A stretch of DNA of 64,000 nt from Ahaetulla prasina (lineage: Eukaryota; Chordata; Lepidosauria; Squamata; Colubridae). Position numbers and translations under genes: made by a program. The stretch is from contig NC_080546.1 of NCBI RefSeq assembly GCF_028640845.1, forward strand, positions 76,077,551 through 76,141,550. The letters are read 5' to 3'. Within the stretch, counting starts at the first letter, position 1; the number at the start of each line of letters is the position of its first letter. The notes below the pieces were generated by a model, which made no database searches, was not told the origin of the DNA, and saw nothing but the letters and a program-made list of their open reading frames with translations. Below, in pieces: positions 41,242-52,100 of the stretch.

Positions 41242-41291
<50 letters not shown>
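41217..41291 (+). repeat. (TG)n microsatellite
   Basis: A TG run with a few TA interruptions, adjoining the end of the Penelope-like fragment. Confidence 0.95.
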
Positions 41292-41292
<1 letters not shown>

Positions 41293-41348
41293 AGGTCTTT
41301 GGTTATTCGGGTTTTCTCCCGCGTAAAATTGGAAGTGTCTTGGCGACG

Positions 41349-41378
41349 TTTCGACGAAGTCTCATTCGTCATCTTCAG
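41349..41378 (-). ncRNA. Candidate hammerhead-ribozyme core (PLE), minus strand
   Basis: On the minus strand: CTGAAGA, stem GACGA/TCGTC around a loop, then GAAA. This matches the CUGANGA-stem II-GAAA core of the hammerhead motifs known from PLE ends. The cleavage-site side was not resolved by eye. Confidence 0.45.
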
Positions 41379-41537
41379 GCTTCAGCTTCGTGCTTCTGGG
41401 AGCAATGTGTGATCGCAGCTGTTTCTTCCTTTTAACTGCTGGTGGGGGTTTGAACTGATTGAAAGACCTACATACAAACACCAAAAGGAAGAAACAGCTG
41501 CAATCACACATTGCTCTCAGAGGCATGAAGCTGAAGC

Positions 41538-41567
41538 CTGAAGATGACGAATGAGACTTCGTCGAAA
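41538..41567 (+). ncRNA. Candidate hammerhead-ribozyme core (PLE), plus strand
   Basis: CTGAAGA at 41538-41544, a 5-bp stem GACGA/TCGTC, and GAAA at 41564-41567. Same arrangement as the minus-strand copy. Confidence 0.45.
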
Positions 41568-41622
41568 CGTCACCAAGACACTTCCAATTTTACGCGGGAG
41601 AAAACCCGAATAACCAAAGACC

Positions 41623-41627
<5 letters not shown>

Positions 41628-41655
<28 letters not shown>
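41628..41655 (+). repeat. (TA)n microsatellite
   Basis: A pure TA run joining two PLE ends. Confidence 0.95.
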
Positions 41656-41658
<3 letters not shown>

Positions 41659-41745
41659 AACGTCGCCAAGACACTTCCAATTTTACGCGGGAGAAAACCC
41701 GAATAACCAAAGACCTACATACAAACACCCGCGAAAACCTCAGAA

Positions 41746-41750
<5 letters not shown>
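41656..41750 (+). mobile_element. Penelope-like terminal fragment
   Basis: CGAAACGTCGCCAAGACACT, then ACGCGGGAGAAAACCCGAAT and ACAAACACCCGCGAAAACCT. It starts just after the stem II half of the hammerhead core, so it lacks CTGAAGA. Confidence 0.75.

Positions 41751-41819
<69 letters not shown>
41751..41819 (+). repeat. (TA)n(GA)n compound microsatellite
   Basis: About 17 TA units directly followed by about 16 AG units, growing from the PLE end AAAACAAATATAT. Confidence 0.95.
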
Positions 41820-41822
<3 letters not shown>

Positions 41823-44463
41823 ACAGTTATAATTCATTAATTTCTTCAAAAAAGCATAGAAATAATAATAAACAGTTTTCTCCTAAGCATTGCAAAAGAC
41901 CTTAGCAAGCTGAGAATAAATTACAGTTTAGTAGGTGATTAGGATACTGAATTAGAACCAATGCATCCAGTCTCTTTTTTTCTGTATTTTTATATTTTAT
42001 ATTTGGATAAAATAATGAAAGGCATGTTGCAAGGATATCAATCATTTTCTCCTTCAGAGATAAAACTGATTTTGAATGAAATATACAGAATTGAACTATT
42101 TTTAAACGCCTTTTAGTTTTAAATATTAATATATGGGTGATTAATGTTGTAAAATGGGAAATGCAAAGCCAGTCCAGTCCGGGTATCCAGCAATGGTAAA
42201 TTAATTTGATACCGTATATAAAAACATAAATAATGATCATGAGAGACCACAAGACCACATTGACAGAAACTATGCATATAGAGATAAATCGGCGTTTCCC
42301 TTCAGTTTTGGTTCAAAGTGACTATAAAATATAATGTTGTTAAACTGTACAGTGAAAGAAGAGTGATTGCAATATATGGAAAATAAAGATTAAGCTTAGC
42401 ACAATTTCAAGTTAGACATGTACACTTTTCTGCTTAAGTAATAGATGTTTGATTGATTTCCTTATGGTTCAGTTCACCTGCTTTTATTTATTTTTTTCTT
42501 TTCTGAAGTTCCAAATCAAACTAAACTCTGAAGGACTTCACAGCTTTCTCTTTTGTCTCCAGCGTAGCACCCAAAGCCTTGTTCCCTCTTTCTTTCCCAG
42601 GATTTCTTTTTTCTTCAAAGCCCCTTCATGCAGCTTTTTTGTATTTTGTAAAGAAGGGGATTCAAAGTCTTGAATGTCTGAATCCATTTGGCATGAGAGC
42701 TTGAAATAGGTTTGTAAGTGTCGGTATGGTGACTGCAGGCTGGTCTTCATATCCCTGGCAAAGTTAGGGAACAAAGCAATAAAGGTATGACAAAGATCAG
42801 TACATATCATGCTGATACACTTTTTTTTGGCCAACACAATGGTGAGTGGATAGCAGTATAACTTGGAAATGAGAAAAGGCAAATTATGCCGGGACCGACA
42901 GAAAGCCTTCCCCTGTGTAACTGGAAAGCTAGCTAGACTTACAGATGGATTCTTTTAAACTGTCTCATTCTGATTTCTTTAGAACCTTAAACTTTTATCT
43001 GGCACTGAACTGTGGTTTGAATAGAAGGGCAGCTGAAGGTACAAGATGTTAATATCAAAAAGTCACAAGTACCAACAAATGGCCTCTATCAACCATCTGG
43101 CTGTCAATGCCCTGACTAGCAAACCCAAGCAAAGTAGATGCTCTCAGGAACTTTGAAATTCCCAAAGCAAAACTTTATTGGAGATACCATTTCGGTACTG
43201 AAGAATCAAAACCAACTCTGTTCCTTTCCCACGCAATGCCTGTATAGTTAAACAATAGCTTTTCTTTCTTCTACCCTTGGTTGCTCACATTGTCCAATTA
43301 TGAATCGTACTTTTGTTTGGAGAACTTTACACTTTTCTGTCAGACACCTGAATCAGTGGCCTTGGAGGGTTCTTGGTTCTCATGGTCCATCTCTAACATG
43401 TCTGCATCCTTTTTACCTTTCCCTTATTCCGCCCCCTCCCCCCAGTTCTTTGGCAAACTGAATAGCGATAAAACTTAAACGTTTCAAAAGCTGTTCAACC
43501 TTGACAGCTAAACTAGCTGCCACTTCAAAATTCCTTTTTTTTCCCTCAGATAACCAAGTGACTTAAATAGTAAAAATTATTTCAGTCTTTACTTCTTATT
43601 TGCAATATAAATTCCTTTATGCTATGTACTAAAATCCAGCTGTGACTCTAAAGTAAGTCATATACTATGGTATGAGTAGAGAGGGGAGATAAACTGAGAC
43701 AACACAAGTAAAAGCAGTCCTCGTATCCTTCTATTGATTAGCTATCAGTATAGAATATAACAACATTGCATCTTGTTTTCCTCCAGCCTACCATATGTTT
43801 TCAGAATATAACTCTTTAATCTATTTGAAAGTAAAGACCACAGTCAATTTGGGGGAAATGAAGTAATACAGCTAATAAAAAAAAATACAGCATGCAATTT
43901 TAAGCTACAGTGAACTGAATAAAATATGGATCAAGAGTTTGCAATTTTTTATGAAACCCATTAATCTTACTAATGATTTATTGGCCGTGGTGAGTATTTC
44001 ATTGCATAAAAAAAATTGATCTATGCTGCTGTATTTCTGTATGCATGCTTTTATGATAACTGCAGGGGTTCACTGGCTTAATATGTTCCTTATCTTTCTT
44101 TAAAAAGTCGACTACAAAAACAAATGTGATTTATGGTTGCAAATAGCCTAACTGGTTTATCTCACTTCTCAAAAGAATAATCAATACTTGAACAGCAGCT
44201 TCCTTTTACTAACAAGAGAAAGTAATAAAAATAAATAAATAAAACTACACAGGGGGAAAAAGCAATTTTTTTTCTTTTATTGAATGAAAAAGGTTTGTCT
44301 CAAGATAAGATTTACATTTAGAATGCTTTTACAATTTTGGGGTGGCAGTGATTTTCCAGGATACGTGGGAGGCATCCAATGGCCTTACTCCACAGATTGT
44401 CAGATGCAAGGTGATGTTTCTTAAATTGGGCATCAGGAGAGGTCAGCTAGGGCTGTTGCTATT
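41820..44463. other. No recognised feature (2.6 kb unique-looking)
   Basis: The longest stretch without a repeat I can name. Moderate AT content, scattered short open frames, no splice-flanked exon or conserved protein that I can identify. Confidence 0.5.
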
Positions 44464-44468
44464 GTACC

Positions 44469-45086
44469 TGTTGTGATCCGCCAGCAGCCTGCAGAGCTGG
44501 CAGCGGAATCAGACAGTGATGAAGTTGAGGAAGAACATGGGCCAGTCCTGGAGGCTGGGGAAGGCCCGGATGAGGGCTCTGCATCGGAGGCAGAGATGGG
44601 GACAGGGCCATCGGGGAGTGATGTGTGGACTCTGGAGCCTCTAGAGGCTGACAGTAAAGAGGCAGAGGAACAGGAGGAGCCTGTTCCTAGTGCATGCATG
44701 AGAAGAGCTGCCAGAAGGCAAGAGCAGCTCAAGCAAAGAGGACGACTCAGGAGTAGGGCCAAGAGATGATTGGCCCCTCCCATAAGGCTTAAAAAACCAG
44801 CAACGGCTCTTGGGCTCTTTGTTGGAAAACAACGTTAATAGACTTGCTACATTTATTTCTTGTCGGCGGCTCCTGCTTTTGAACTTTTGCCAAGAAAAGC
44901 CTTTGGCAGTTTGCCTAATTAGACCAAGGTGGGTGATAAGACTGAAGAATTGTGTTATGAAGAATTTGTTTTGAATTAGTTTGGACTATGCTGAGAATGA
45001 GTTTAATTCTCAGCTGTTCTCATCAAGTCTGTTTGTTTTCAAACCGATTGCATTTAATCATACCTACTTGGGCCTGGGTCACAACA
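44469..45086 (+). mobile_element. Solo LTR (618 bp), TGTTGTG family, subfamily 3
   Basis: TGTTGTGATCC to CTGGGTCACAACA with a perfect 5-bp duplication GTACC (44464-44468, 45087-45091). The promoter region has GATGATTGGCCCCTCCC (CCAAT box) and a CTTAAAA TATA-like element. It is the reference for the damaged copy at 9415. Confidence 0.95.
44470..44769 (+). CDS. Open frame inside solo LTR (acidic protein with basic tail)
   Basis: About 99 residues from LTR nucleotide 2: AAESDSDEVEEEHGPVLEAG, EGPDEGSASEAEMGTGPSG, EEQEEPVPSACMRRAARRQE, then QLKQRGRLRSRAKR. First half strongly acidic, end strongly basic. The frame ends just before the CCAAT/TATA promoter part. The parent element is absent. Confidence 0.45.
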   Translation, partial: VVIRQQPAELAAESDSDEVEEEHGPVLEAGEGPDEGSASEAEMGTGPSGSDVWTLEPLEADSKEAEEQEEPVPSACMRRAARRQEQLKQRGRLRSRAKR

Positions 45087-45221
45087 GTACCAGCCTCCCT
45101 GCTACATAGCAACTTCCCTGCCTGAGCTCTTCGATTGCGGAGCTGGAATCAACAGAATATTTCCTTAACAATAGTTATGCCACTGTCTCCTTTAACCAAA
45201 GGGGAGAAAACACTTTTTATA

Positions 45222-45552
45222 AGGCAGAATTATGGTAGTCTCAACTTGCAACCATTCGTTTAGTGGCTGTTCAACATTGTGAAAGCAGTGAAAAAAGTTA
45301 CTTAAAACTGTTTTTCACAATTGACCATTGCAGCCATCCCCTGGTCATGTGATCAAAATCCTGGGGTCATGACCTTCTGACAAGGAAAGTCAATAGGGAA
45401 GCCCATGTTACTCATCAACTGTAATGATTTGCTTAATAACAGTGGCAAGAAAGGTCATAAAATGGGGGGAAACTAGCAGCAACTAGTTTTAACAACTGTC
45501 TTGCTTAGCAATGGAAATGTGCCCAATTGTGGTCAAAGACTACCTGTATTTA
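45222..45552 (-). mobile_element. Family D DNA repeat (unclassified)
   Basis: GGTAGTCTCAACTTGCAACC at left and GTCAAAGACTACCTGTA at right are inverted. Internal ATGTGATCAAAATCC and AGTCAATAGGGAAGCC correspond to the 53862 copy in reverse. Confidence 0.6.
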
Positions 45553-45605
45553 TTTCCCTTAAACATGGGGGCAGTTCTCCCAGAACTGATGCATTCTGTC
45601 AGAAG

Positions 45606-45883
45606 CAGAGGTGGGTTTCAGCAGGTTCTGACTACCAGTTCTGGAGAACCGGTAGCGGAAATTTTGAGTAGTTCAGAGAACCTGTAGTAAAAATTCTGAC
45701 TGGCCCCGCCCCCATCTATTGTCTGCCTCCCAATTTCCAGCTGATCGTGAGGAAATGGGGATTTTGTAGTAACCTTCCCCTGGAGTGGGGTGGGAATGGA
45801 GATTTTACAGTATCCTTCTCTGGCCACGCCCACCAAGCCACACCCACAGAACCGGTAGTAAAAAAATTTGAAACCCACCACTG
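45606..45883 (-). mobile_element. hAT-M1 element
   Basis: CAGAGGTGGGTTTCAGC to AAACCCACCACTG with a perfect 8-bp duplication GTCAGAAG (45598-45605, 45884-45891). Two internal units. Confidence 0.95.
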
Positions 45884-46116
45884 GTCAGAAGATCCAGAAA
45901 ATGGCAGATAGCTTTCAGTTCAACCGATATGCTGCTCTGTCAATAGATTACATAGAATTCCTCTATTTTCAGAGTAGAAATAAATTCATAAGGGAAAAAA
46001 AACCAGATTACAATAGGAACAGATACTAATTAGGGACACATTCTAACTCAGGCAGATCCATGATGGATGACAAATTTTGGGACTTACTAAGCAGCCTACC
46101 TTTCACATAAATATTA

Positions 46117-46698
46117 TGTTGCCCGCCAATGGCCAGCTGAGCTGGTAGCAGAGTTGGACATTGAGGAGGTTGAGGAGGAACATGGGCCAGTCCTGGGGGC
46201 TACAGAAAGCTCGGACACGGGCTCTGCGTTGGAGGCAGAGAGGGAGCTACAGCAGTGAGGCAGAGGAACAGCTGGAGCCCGTTCCCAGTGTGCAGATGCA
46301 CAGAGCTGCCAGAGGACAAGAACAACTCAGAAAGCAGGGTCAACTTGGGAGTAAAGCTACACCTTGGAGATGATTGGCCCCTGCCACAGGAAACAAAAGA
46401 GAAGTGACTGGGGAGGAGGCTTTTGCAGGAAACAATTCATTCGTTCGGTCGTTGCAAGAGTGGAAAGTTCTGTTTGAGACTCTTTGCCAAGTTTTGCCTT
46501 ATACTGTGTTTGGAAACAAGTTATGTGGCAGCTTACCAAGTGAGATAACGTTTGTGTTGATAAATATTCCTTTGAAACACTGTTTGGACAGGCCTTGCTG
46601 ACTGTGAATGAAAGTAATTCACAATCGTGTAAATAAAAGAGGATTTGCAGGGACCAAGACTCTGCCTCCTGCTTTTTAAGGGAGTCTAGGTCAGAACA
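46117..46698 (+). mobile_element. Solo LTR (582 bp), TGTTGTG family, subfamily 3
   Basis: TGTTGCCCGCC to CTAGGTCAGAACA. The relative at 39459 (minus) shares the end. The flanks TATTA/ATTTA match weakly. The U3 frame is open to a TGA near 46259 and resumes one phase over (EAEEQLEPVPSVQMHRAARG at 46260-46330), so it is a decayed copy. Confidence 0.85.
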
Positions 46699-46703
46699 AT
46701 TTA

Positions 46704-47755
46704 TGGAGTTTCCACTTGAAAACCATTTTTGAGGTATTGGGGAGTGGTTTTCAACCTTCATTGCTTTTTGTTTTTTAAGCATGACCTTGGAAATGACATT
46801 ATGCATTGATGGAAGCATTTAAGGAGTAAAATAATATTGCTCTCATCTTTTCAGCAGGATTTGTTTGACATTTTGAAGTTTATAAAAAAAAAAGAGCTAA
46901 GTGAAAAATCCCTCACCTGCTCATAATTTGAAACAATAGGATAAGAAACCGAGATAGGTAAATACGCACAGAGACCTGAAGGTCACAGGACTTTTGATCC
47001 TTGCTGAAAATACTTACAATTCATGTTACATTTTGCTGGCAATCAAACCCCCTTGAATAGGAAGGAGACATAAAGTGGATCATAGCTAGATAATAATTTT
47101 ATTTAATATTATGTAAGTCATTAAGCAAGCAATTCAAATAAGTTTATTCATAATGGAAATAATATGTGATAATAGTCTGGTGATCCTTTATAATAAATTG
47201 GGCCAGCAGTAGCAATTTACACAAGAATAATGTGCCAGATTTAACTTGGTAATCTCTAATAAGTGTTTCCTCAAAAACAGTAGCCTGGGTTTGTAGCACT
47301 GAAAACTATTTTTTCCCTACCTTTACAATGAATAGTAATGGCTGCAGTTTAATAAATATTATTATTAGTTAATAATTAGTTAATAATACAGTTAATAACG
47401 AAATAATAAAGTTGAGAATCCAGGATGTTTTTTGCTTTTCAATAATTATGATTTGATACAATTGTGTCTTTTGTATGTGTGTCTGGGCACATATTTCAGT
47501 AAGATGATAACGCTCAGTAATGGCATTAAATGATGTATGATGCTTATGTTTTCACACCTTGCTAATTTCATTTTTATACTAAATGGCCGTAAGTTGTATA
47601 GTAAGAATAAACATTTTTAGGCTGAGGATTGGATCTTCAAAAGATGTTTTAAGATATATTCAATGATTAGATGAGGGCAAAGATTCAATTTGGTTTAATT
47701 TATTCAATTAATATTATGTTAAGTGCATTTCCCCACAAGTCCTGGTATCACATCA
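46704..47755. other. No recognised feature
   Basis: AT-rich sequence with no supported gene or repeat. Confidence 0.5.
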
Positions 47756-49130
47756 TGGTAGTGGAGGGATGAACAAAGGATGTAGGAAAACAGGAGCTCC
47801 CCAGGGCTGTGTGCTCTCTCCACTACTCTTCTGTCTATACACCAATGACTGCATCTCAAAAGATTCCTCTGTTAAAATACTGAAGTTTGCAGATGATACA
47901 ACAGTGATTGGTCTCATCCGAGACAATGATGAATCTGCATTCAGATGGGAGGTTGAACAACTAGCCTTGTGGTGCAACCAGAACAATCTTGAACTAAATA
48001 CACTCAAAACCGTAGAAATGGTGGTGGATTTTAGAAGAAAACCTCCTATACTACCACCTCTTACAATACTAGACAATATAGTATCGACAGTAGAGTCCTT
48101 CAAGTATTTATTTATTCATTCATTCATTCATTCATTCATTTATTCATGTATTTATTTATTTATTTATTTTATCAAGCATGTATTTTATGACAGATACAAG
48201 TGTAAACATAAGTATAAATACATGTAAAGGATGCGAATAAAAGAAAACATTAGGACAGGGACGGTAGGCACGCTGGTGCGCTTATGCACACTCCTTACAG
48301 ACCTCTTAGGAATTGGGTGAGGTCTACAGTAGACAGTCTATGGTTAAAGTTTTGGGCATTTGGGAAAGTTTCTAGGATCTATCATATCTCAAGACCTAAA
48401 TGGACACCTAACATCAAAAACATCATAAAAAAAGCTCAACAAAGTGTGTTCTTTCTGTGCCAACTCAGAAAGCTCAAACTGCCCAAAGAGCTGCTGATCC
48501 AGTTCTACAGAGGAATTATTGAGCCTGTCATCTGCATCTCTATAACTGTCTGGTTTGGTTCTACAACCCAACAAGACAGACACAGACTTCAGAGAATCAT
48601 TAGAACTGCAGAAAAAACAATGGCTACCAACCTGCCTTCCATTGAGGACCTGTATACTGCATGAGTCAAAAAGAAGGCTGTGAAAATATCTACAGACCCC
48701 TCACATCCTGGACATAAACTGTTTCAACTCCTACCTTCAAAACGACGCTATAGGGCACTACATAGCGGAACAACTAGACACAAGAACAGTTTTTCCCGAA
48801 TGCCATCACTCTGCTTAACAACTAATTCCCATAACACTGTCAAATTATTTACTAAGACTGTATTATTATTATTATTCTCTTCCTTACTAGTATCTATCTC
48901 TTCCCACTTATTATTATAACCATGTTGCTTGTATCTTTCAATTTATATTGTTTTTATTTGTTTTCTAGTACGATTTGATAGCTTATTAGTAACCTTGACT
49001 ATCACTAAGTGTTGTATCTTTTAATTCTTGATGAATGTATTTTATTCTCCTTATGTACACTGAGAGCATATGCATCAAAGACAAATTCCTTGTGTGTCCA
49101 ATCACACTTGGCCAATAAAGAATTCTATAT
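47756..49130 (+). mobile_element. L3/CR1 (Snake1-type) LINE, split by a Rex1-like fragment
   Basis: RT from the block TGAPQGCVLSPLLF, with FADDTTVI holding the catalytic Asp pair (about 47888), then LALWCNQNNLELNTLKT and LTILDNIVSTVESFKYL. After the 48118-48366 insertion come LKLPKELLIQFYRGIIEPVI and KRRYRALHSGTTRHKNS. The 3' UTR ends CAATCACACTTGGCCAATAA and ATTCTAT. 5'-truncated, few stops. Confidence 0.9.
48118..48366 (-). mobile_element. Rex1-like LINE 3' end inside L3/CR1
   Basis: A (TTCA)n/(TTTA)n tail on the left, then CATTAGGACAGGGACGGTAG and CCTTACAGACCTCTTAGGAA, which recur at 54460, 62860 and 51260. The flanks CAAGTATTT and AAGTTT suggest a short target duplication. Confidence 0.8.
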
Positions 49131-49438
49131 GCCAAGAGTATGTAATCCCAGCAGAGTCAGCCAAGGTATGAAGAACATTCCAGCTACCCAGCTAAAGCAA
49201 GCAGGCATCTATATTGAGCACCAGCAATATAGGAAGATGCCACAGACAGAGGATGGCTTTAGCCACAGTGGCAAAGGCATCAGGAGAAGACAATGGTAAA
49301 TTCATCTTGCATTTTTACCAAGAAAAAGGGCTGGATAGAGAATATAAAATGATTGACTACTACAGTGCAAATGATGGGTTCTCAGGCTGGATGGCATTCA
49401 ACATACTGCTAAGAAAGAGTACCAGGGAAGATCCTCGA
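49131..49438. other. No recognised feature
   Basis: Open in places but I recognise no protein. It lies between two LINEs. Confidence 0.4.
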
Positions 49439-50345
49439 ATAAAATAATAAAACAACGAATCTGCAAACACCTAGAAGCAAGCAAAGTTATAATCATAATC
49501 GAACATGTGTTTGTCAAAATCAGATCACACCAGATAAATCTTATTGTATTCTTTGACATAGTATCCAAAATTAATGGACCAGAGAAATGCTGTGGACACA
49601 ATATATTTTGACTTCAGTAAGGCATTTGACAGACCTACTAGTTAGATAGAAAAATGTGGGGTAGATAACATCACCACCAGATAGATTCATAACTGGCTGA
49701 CCAACCAGCCAATAGGTAGTCCTTAATGGGGGAAGTATGCAGTGGGGTACTCAAGGTTCTGTCTTCGGTCCAGTACTCTTCAACAGCTTCATAAGCAATT
49801 TAGAAGAGGGGATAGAGAGGGAACTCATCAAATTACATTTGCAAATGACACCAAGGTGGTGGGAATAGCCATCAGTCAAGAAGTTGAATTCAAGGTACAG
49901 AAAGACAAACTTGAACCCTGTGCCCTATCCAACAAAATGAAATTCAATAGTGAGAAAAGTAAGGCTTTACATTCAAGCAAGAAAAACCAAATGCACAGCT
50001 ATAGAAATAGTACTGGTTTTAATGCCGTGTAAGACTGCACTAGGAACACTACAACCAGATGAAGGCAGGGCAAGAAAGAATGGATAGAAAATTATCAAAG
50101 AGATCCAACCGAGGACTAAAAATTCCTGACAGTGAGAATAATCAGTGGTTCAGCTTGCCTTCAGACACTGGGGATGCTCCATCCCTGGGGGTTTTTAAGA
50201 AGAGATTGGACAGTCATTTGTCTGACATTTATTTTATTTTTATTTTATTTATTTATTTTGTCACAACATCATATAAAAAGGATTATATAGTATATAAACA
50301 TATATATGAGTAAATATTAGGAGGTATAAGCATCAATATATATAT

Positions 50346-51232
50346 ACACTTTAGGAGAAACCCTTCCATACTTCCACCTCTCACAATACTAGACAACACA
50401 GTATCAACAGTAGAAACCTTTAAATTTCTAGGTTCTATCATATCACAAGATCTAAAATGGACAGCTAACATCAAAAACATCATTAAAAAGGACAACAAAG
50501 AATGTTCTTTCTGCCCCAACTCAGAAAGCTCAAACTGCCCAAGGAGCTGCTGATTCAGTTCTATAGAGGAATTATTGAGTCTGTCATTTGCACTTCTATA
50601 ACTGTCTGGTTCGGTTCTGCAACCCAACAAGAAAAACACAGACTTCAGAGGATAATTAGAACTGCAGAAAAAATAATTGCTACCAATCTGCCTTCCATTG
50701 AGGACCTGTATACTGCACGAATCAAGAAGAGGGCCGTGAAAATATTTACAGACCCCTCGCATCCTGGACATAAACTGTTTCAACTACTACCCTCAAAACG
50801 ATGCTATAGAGCCCTGCACACCAGAACAACTAGACACAAGAACAGTTTTTTTCCCGAAGGCCATCACTCTGCTAAACAAATAATTCCATCAACACTGTCA
50901 AACTATTTACTGAATCTGCACTACTATTAATCTTCTCTTAGTTCCCATCATCAATCTCTTTCCATTTATGACTGTATGACTATAACTTGTTGCTGGCAAT
51001 CCTTATGATTTATATTGATATATTGACCATCAATTGTGTTGTAAATGTTGTACCTTGATGAACGTATCTTTTCTTTTATGTACGCTGAGAGCATATTTAT
51101 TTATTTATTTATTTATTTTATTAATCATATTTATATACCGCCCTATCTCCCGAAGGACTCATATGCACCAAGACAAATTCCTTGTGTGTCCAATCACACT
51201 TGGCCAATAAAAATTCTATTCTATTCTATTCT
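50346..51232 (+). mobile_element. L3/CR1 (Snake1-type) LINE 3' part
   Basis: Starts near AGGAGAAACCCTTCCATACT. It has FLGSIISQD-type and LKLPKELLIQFYRGIIESVI coding and shares most positions with the 17246 copy. 3' UTR with CAATCACACTTGGCCAATAA and (ATTCT)n at 51208-51232. Interrupted by an L2 tail at 51097-51164. Confidence 0.9.
51097..51164 (-). mobile_element. 68-bp L2 tail insertion inside L3/CR1
   Basis: (TTTA)n, then ATATACCGCCCTATCTCCCG and AAGGACT. Flanked by CATAT (51092-51096, 51160-51164). The empty-site sequence GAGCATATGCACC is seen in the other L3/CR1 copy at about 17913. Confidence 0.9.
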
Positions 51233-51345
51233 ATAGGAAGAAGAAAAGAAAAGAAAAACAATAGGACAGGAACGGTAGGCACGTGCCTACTTAGGCAAGG
51301 GATTGGATTAGAAGACCTCCAATGTTCCTTCCAACTCTATTATCG

Positions 51346-52100
51346 TGTTATATTTTGTATTGCAGCTTTAATTCAAAGTCAGATTTTTAAACCTTTAATT
51401 CTCAATGGAAGCTTAGAAAAATGACATTCACAAACCAATATTTTTATCTAGATATTGCAAATATACAGATATATCTAATGGTTAGTAGCATGCAGCACAT
51501 TTTATTCATTTTCAAAAAAGAATCTAGATTAGATACTGTCTAACAAAATAGTGTAAGTATGCTTAAAGTAAAGCTGAGTTTTAGTTGCAATTAGAGAAAA
51601 TTGACTAAAATATGAAAATACATTTGCTACTATCCTGACTTTTGGCAGAGAAAATAAAATGATTAAATTCTATTTAAGAGAAACTTATGATTAAATCTAG
51701 TAACCTAGTTTACATTTTCTACGGAACATGTCATTAAACAGCATTCATATGAAGTGTTTGTTGGCTAAAGACATGATGAGCAGGATGTATGTTGTGGGTC
51801 AGTGTATATCAGTTACATTTATACAATGTTAAAACAGCTTGAAATATAAAAAAAGTAAATGGCAAAGAGCATGAATTAATAAGTGATATGAAATAAAGAA
51901 AAGTAAATATGTTGCAATCAGTGAAAGCAGAAAAGATGTTATAAATCTTGTAAAATTGATAATAGATGTAGGCTCAGTTATGAAAGAAGAAAGAATGAAT
52001 TGGTATCATTTAAGTTGTGGCAGAGTACAAAAATAGAATCTATATATTGGTATTAATTATTGTGCCTTAGTGAAGGGTGATAATAGCATTTCAAAGGGTG
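51346..52100. other. No recognised feature
   Basis: AT-rich sequence with no supported gene or repeat. Confidence 0.5.

Larger units (their letters stand above)
41292..41627. mobile_element. Two Penelope-like (PLE) ends in inverted orientation
   Basis: The minus arm (41292-about 41430) and plus arm (about 41481-41627) share TTGGTTATTCGGGTTTTCTC, CGCGTAAAATTGGAAGTGTC, GACGTTTCGACGAAGTCTCA and CATTCGTCATCTTCAGGCTT, separated by a loop of about 50 bp. This is the conserved terminal region of Penelope-like retroelements. No RT or GIY-YIG domain is present. Confidence 0.8.
50226..51283 (-). mobile_element. Rex1-like LINE 3' end, split by L3/CR1
   Basis: Left piece 50226-50345 ((TTTA)n, TTTGTCACAACATCATATAA, then ATTAGGAGGTATAAGCAT). 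Right piece 51233-51283 (AGAAAAACAATAGGACAGGA, ACGGTAGGCACG). Together they read as one fragment equivalent to 54840-55000 in reverse. Confidence 0.75.
49440..51345 (+). mobile_element. CR1 LINE, split by a nest of three other insertions
   Basis: 49440-50225 holds decayed CR1 RT: DFSKAF-type block at about 49610, QGSVFGPVLF-type block at about 49755, and the final GGFKKRLDSHLSD block at about 50185-50225. The CR1 3' terminus resumes at about 51284 (TTAGGCAAGGGATTGGATTA, GACCTCCAATGTTCCTTCCA). The interval between is later insertions. Confidence 0.8.

Noticed and set aside
41050..41412. Possible exon upstream of the (TG)n tract
   Set aside because: The frame is extended by the Cys-Val run of the microsatellite; I saw no supported splice context or protein family.
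42449..42882. Possible coding exon in unique DNA
   Set aside because: Opposing frames of similar length, Phe/Ser/Lys-rich AT-driven composition, no recognisable domain.
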